Source: Pomacea canaliculata (lineage: Eukaryota; Mollusca; Gastropoda; Architaenioglossa; Ampullariidae). From it: a DNA stretch of 64,000 bases. Positions 59,316-64,000 of this stretch are shown here, one piece after another (position 1 is the first letter of the stretch; each line of letters opens with the position of its first letter). The translations under genes were made by a program, and so were the position numbers. The notes below the pieces were generated by a model. The model was not told where the DNA came from, did no database searches, and saw nothing but the letters and a program-made list of their open reading frames with translations. The stretch is from the NCBI RefSeq assembly GCF_003073045.1, contig NC_037593.1:23121868-23185867 (forward strand), in the 5' to 3' direction.

Positions 59316-59617
59316 ATGGAAGAGAACATGGTGGAGTCCACTCCCCGCTACATGCAGGACCTGCACCGGGGCAAAGCCTCCAGCTTCTGCATCAACGGCG
59401 ACTACTACTCCGGCGGCAAGAAGGTGATCTACCACCCTCGCCAGATCCGCGACTTCTCTCACTACCTGGACTTCCTGACGGACAAGCTGCGGCCTCCCTT
59501 CGGTGCCGTGCGCAAGATCTGCACCCCCAACCACGGCCACCGCATCCGATCCCTGGAGGACCTGCAGGCGGACATGACGTATGTGGCCGCCGGCCCCGAG
59601 AACTTCAAGTTCTACGC
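59316..59617 (+). CDS. Doublecortin-domain protein, first coding exon (partial)
   Basis: The ATG at 59316 opens 100 codons plus two bases, ending at a GTGAG donor. After a short leader (MEENMVESTPRYMQDL) residues about 18-100 form a doublecortin fold: FCINGDYYSGGKKVIYHPRQ, FLTDKLRPPFGAVRKICTP, NHGHRIRSLEDL and MTYVAAGPENFK. These match the family's 'N-G-d.. G.k..v', 'FGAVr.i.tp..Gh.i.sLddL' and 'YVA.G.e.Fk' motifs. Known: DCX domains bind between tubulin protofilaments and occur in DCDC2, DCX and DCLK proteins of cilia and neurons. The FGAVRxxxTPxxGHRI wording is closest to what I recall of DCDC2-type repeats, but the subfamily cannot be fixed from one exon. The remainder must lie beyond 64 kb, since no continuing DCX exon was found in the next 4.4 kb. 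Confidence 0.85.
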
Positions 59618-62600
59618 GTGAGTACCCGTCTGTCTGTCTTCGGGTCTTGAAACACCCAGCTCTCGTTTCCGAGGGTTTTTGAGATCCCTAGCCCTGACCT
59701 TTACTGTGAGTTACTCGCAGTTTGTTTGGAGATCGATCCCTTACCTCCATACCACCTTGTTGGTATTTGTTTCACTGGTATTTGTTTCATTACCTCAAGA
59801 TATGAGATCACTTCACTTCACATCACCTCACTTCACATCGTCAAGATCGTTGAGTCTTTATCAGAATGACGAGTTAACATCAGCAAGTGTTTCTGCTCCT
59901 GACAACAGTTAAGTCATGGAGTCAACATGGAGTTTCACTCCGCACTTTGTGTCAGAGGTGGTATTTACTCACAGGTTTATGATTGTTATTTACTCACAGC
60001 TTGATAATTATTATTTACTCAAGCTTTGTAATTGTTATTTACTCCAAGCATAATAAGTTGTATACACCTCTCATAGCAATATCGGTTGTGATGCTTCTCA
60101 CAGCTTTATCATTGTTATATACTGAGAACATCATAGCTGATATATATATATTCTCTGCTTTATAACTAGTGTTTGTAAATACATAACCAATCCAAGTTCA
60201 TGCTTGAGTGATTTTCCTTTATTCTTTACTCATATCTCCCCTTCTCTGTCTGACTAAAGGCTTCACTTGCATGATGGAAAAGTGAAGACAAAAATAATCG
60301 CCGTCCCATGTCACAGTTTATGTCAATGTTTGTTTGTTGTTAGCACCCTGACCCTTTGCCTCTAACCCTTCTGCTTTATTCTTGTAGGACACAATTGTTA
60401 CCAGGTCTTTCGTGTAGCAGGACTGTTTGTGGACCTTGTACAGTTGAGGGCCATTTTGGTATTCATTCAGCTTCTTTCAATATTGTATTATTTATGAAAG
60501 TAACTTACACTGGCATACAGTATTGCTACATTGACAGTCAAATTATACTTTGTAACTGATTGTCGCTGTCGTAGTTAGATTTTCTTCTTTTAAATGCCGT
60601 CCGTTTCGCTTCCCGTCTGAATATCTCAACAATAAGAATAATTAACATTTGTAAATTGTCTATTCTACCGATACTACACGCACACATTCAGCTCAGCCAC
60701 GTACACCATTCATAAAACACGACAAACATTTTCTTCTACTGCCAGCCTCTCATTTACTTTCTTCACCCATCCGTCGCTCTTCACTCCGACACTTTCCTTC
60801 TTCATCCTTCTTTATCTCTATGGGCTTGCGTGCATACTGATTGAGGAGCGTCCATGGTAAATGATATGCCGATCTTTGTTAGTAAACTGTTCAAGTTTAT
60901 TTACCAGAAACTAGAGCCACACGCAGCCACACCTACAGTTGCCAGTAACAAGCAGGTACACACAGTCCTCCTTCCCTTCAACAACGATGTGTGCGTGAGT
61001 AGGTGTTGCAGGTGAACCTGTAACCACACACTTCTAAAGACAACCCTTCTTGGACACCTGTCCAGCCCACAGGTAGTCATGCATGGCCATGACGACCCTA
61101 CAACACCTGCATACCAGTTGACGAAACTAAGTCTGTGTCGTTGGCCGATGTGTCGGTGACGACAGGTGATGACAGTGGACAGAAGAAGTGTAGGTGTGAT
61201 CAGGTACACAGGGAGACGAGGCACTAAAGCTGCTACCTGGGCCATGATGATTAATCAAGGTGCGCGGACAGCAGCCCGAGTTACCGCTGCGACTACAAGT
61301 GCATCTGCCGCTAGAGGGCGCCACGGGGGCCGACTGTCAGGGAGAACACCAACAGCTCTTGACCTCGGGGGCAGCGTTCTCGTCTGCTGTTCTCACGGGG
61401 ACAGAGGGCGATATCATTGGAATGCTCATAATTATATTAGACAGACTAAATCCTGTAAGTGATGACCTACTGACACAGTTCATGGCTTCTGAACTCTCGT
61501 GATTTAGTCTGTTCAGTTTTTGTTAACCTGGTAATTTGATTCCATTATGTTTCCAAACACCAAACATTTTATTTTATATAGACTCTTTATTTTAATACTC
61601 GAATTGATGCTAATACTCATTATTTGCTACATATCATTTAAGTACCCGCTTATGTGAAAATTCGTTTTTGTGGGATGACCACTGGCATATAGTTTTGGGG
61701 TGGTGGTGGTCTGATTTGTTCTTTTTTTCTTTCGGTCTTTATGCTTTCTGCTTGTCTCCTCCCTGCCTGTATGTGAGCTGTCTGTCTAACCCTAAAGCTG
61801 CTAGTCTGTCGGTTATCTTCTTGTCTACCTGACTCCTAGAGGTCTGATTCCCTCCGGCTCCTCCTGTCTGACTCCCTCTGGTCTGTCTGTCTGTCTGTCT
61901 GTCTGTGCGGTCTGCCAGCCTGTAGACGAGATGTCCCAGTGTTCGTAGAAGTGAGGTAGGGGAGAATATCAAATCCTCACAACCACACGGCGCCCTCTTG
62001 AGTCTGACCTGTTCAAGAAGCAGGGGTGACAAGGTGACAAGGTGACAAGGTGACAAGGTGACAAGGTCTCTGCTTTCTGTTTCCTCTATGACAAGGCAGG
62101 GCGCTCAGTCCCCGGTCTCCCTCCCTAACACCTCTTACTGTCGTCAGTAGAGACAATGACAATGCTTGTCTGTTTACATAATTTGTCTTTAACGCTTTGA
62201 CATTAAATCTTTACTTGCCTATCTGTCATTCCTGTTATCTTTTCATGTTCAAACGGATTCCACTCTTTGTATCTTGCATTGCTGTGGTCTCTCTCTCTTC
62301 TGACCACAGAAGTTGAAGGCAAAAGAATTTACAGCTTTATTAAATGACACTTATAATTACACCTTTCATTTTTATTGTCGTTTTATTCCGTTGCTACGAA
62401 ATTCCTGTTAAAATACTCAAAACAAAACCTAAACAAATCGATGACATGTCATCAGTCAAGACGCAGTTAATGCTTTTACGATGATTAGAAGCTATTAAGT
62501 TAATTATTGTGCGGCTGTCCCAAGAATTTAAATTCCGCCCTTAAATCGAATCCACTTTTGTCATGAAAGACTCGTGGAGAGTCAGTCGTTCTGCTTCATC

Positions 62601-64000
62601 ATTTCATCGTTTTTCTTCTCAACTTTTTCTCTCTGGGTTTTGGTCTATTTTCTCTCTTTTCCTCTTTCATTCCTTCTTCTATCTGGTCATGTTTTTTTTG
62701 ATTTTCCCCAGCCATGACCAGAAGTTTGTCTCTTTCTTCCTCCTTCGCTCTCTCTCTTTCTTTCAATCACTCCACATTGTTCGACTTTTGTGTCCTATCT
62801 CTTTTCGTCTGTGTGACGATCAGTCAAGAGGAAACCTGACTCAGTTCCTGAAGCATTGTGTCTGCCACCGTCTGTCTTTTGAAATAAATCACAGGCTTGG
62901 TGTCCTTTGTGTTGGTTCTGGAGCTTAATTCCAGTCCTGGGGTAGGCGAGTAGTGGTGGTGGTAGTTGTGGTGTAAGCGATGGTGTAGATGGATCTTAGC
63001 TCGCTATTGCGATTGTCTAGCATTTGGTGTCGCTGTGTTATGGTCACGTGTTGTGCACTACGAGGTGACTGTCACATGGTGTCACCAGTCGCTCCTCGCT
63101 CCATCATAACATGTAGCGAGCCTGTCTCGGGTTAGTGTGTGTGTGTGCGTGTGTGGTGGTGGTGGTGGTGGTGTGTAGGGGAAGTAACTTTCTGGAACGA
63201 AAATTATTTGACAGCGTGCCAAGAAAATTGTCCTCCATTTACCTCCATTAAAAGTGCAGCGGTTTCCGTTATGCCCTGCTGAGTCTTTAGCCAGGACAAC
63301 ACCGTTACTGCCCTCAGCAGCCTCCCAGCACGTGCTTCTCCAATGACGTCACGCACCACGTGCCTGAAGCCTTGAGAAGTGTTGTGACCATAATCACATC
63401 GGCTATGGGTAATGTTGTCTCTCAATTACCCTCTTGGCCAGGGTGGAGCTTGAACACAATGAAATACATTTGACCCAAAAATAGTTTCTGATTTCCGGTG
63501 AATTTGTTGCTGCTGACCGCCTTGGACAAACCCTAAAGTAAGTGTGTGTGTGTGGCAGGGGGAGAGAGGGATGGAGGGAGGAAGCTCTGTCAGAGTCTGT
63601 CATTAAAAATCACCAGAAAACTCAGCAGCTATAAGGTATCTATCCGAGAGTTGAATCTGATTCGCAGCCAGTCCACCAGGGTGGGTCGATTGTGTCCTGC
63701 GACCTCTCCGCTTGATGACTGCTTTTACGAGAAAATTGCATCCAACCCCGTCTACAGTCGCAGGTAAATTTCGTTCTCTTTTAATTGTTTCCTTGTTTGC
63801 TGCCAAACGCCATCGATCTCCGCGCTGTCTGGCACCGAGTGGGCGGTCACGTGACCCGCCAGTCCTTCTCCAGCCGTCGGGAGAGTCGAATAATTTGCAA
63901 AGGCTTCTCTGTAATTGCTTTGGGAGACTTCTAGTTCACAGAATAAGTGAGGGAGAGAACTGACCTATTAAATTACATTCGATTATTTAAAAAAATACAA
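59618..64000 (+). other. Presumed first intron of the doublecortin gene
   Basis: Begins at a GTGAG donor with phase 2. No exon continuing a doublecortin domain was found. Simple repeats present: an 8-bp GGTGACAA unit x5 (62025-62064), TCTG repeats (about 61880-61906) and a GGT repeat (63155-63173). Confidence 0.5.
62025..62064 (+). repeat. 8-bp tandem repeat GGTGACAA x5
   Basis: Five perfect copies in a row, directly read. Confidence 0.95.

Noticed and set aside
62563-62928. 121-codon frame on plus
   Set aside because: Composed of CT-rich low-complexity sequence giving Ser/Phe runs.
1-64000. CRISPR arrays, bacterial operons, riboswitches
   Set aside because: The window is eukaryotic; tandem repeats found are minisatellites without spacers.

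Overview
The window is eukaryotic. Its genes are split by introns with GT-AG borders, background DNA is AT-rich, and intergenic and intronic DNA is full of short DNA transposons, tRNA-derived SINEs and simple repeats. The gene content (a LOTUS/Tudor germ-granule protein, bystin, a doublecortin-domain protein, and an SLC6-fold transporter of the bacterial-like type that I recall from aquatic invertebrates) and the style of the SINEs suggest a mollusc, probably a gastropod. That assignment is inference; nothing in the window proves it.

Layout. 1-3.6 kb: no gene recognised. 4.0-27.2 kb, minus strand: a TDRD7 orthologue in about 26 small coding exons, with LOTUS domains at the N-terminus and three Tudor domains; a leader exon probably lies near 28.2-28.4 kb. 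Its introns carry pogo/Tigger-like and hAT MITEs, including a hAT MITE nested inside a TA-flanked element at 23.4-24.1 kb. 28.6-30.6 kb: spacer with a solo LTR that itself holds a MITE. 30.6-37.0 kb, minus strand: an SLC6/NSS-fold sodium-coupled transporter in 12 visible coding exons. 38.07-43.58 kb, plus strand: bystin (BYSL) in ten exons, divergent from the transporter across about 1 kb. 43.6-46.3 kb: spacer. 46.7-49.1 kb, minus strand: an unrecognised five-exon gene with a Cys-rich segment and a possible WRKY/FLYWCH-like zinc finger. 49.5-52.7 kb: a hAT transposon with a perfect 8-bp target duplication and a readable transposase C-terminus. 52.7-59.3 kb: spacer with a 37-bp minisatellite. 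59.32-59.62 kb, plus strand: first coding exon of a doublecortin-domain gene that runs off the window; 59.6-64 kb is presumably its first intron.

The genes do not form a pathway. TDRD7 acts in germ granules and RNA control, bystin in 40S ribosome assembly, the SLC6-fold protein in solute uptake at the plasma membrane, and the doublecortin protein on microtubules. Four isolated one-base indels, three in TDRD7 exons and one at a bystin exon edge, sit in otherwise well-kept coding sequence. They look more like assembly errors than gene decay. All exon borders were read by eye from splice signals and reading-frame continuity; no alignment or search was run.
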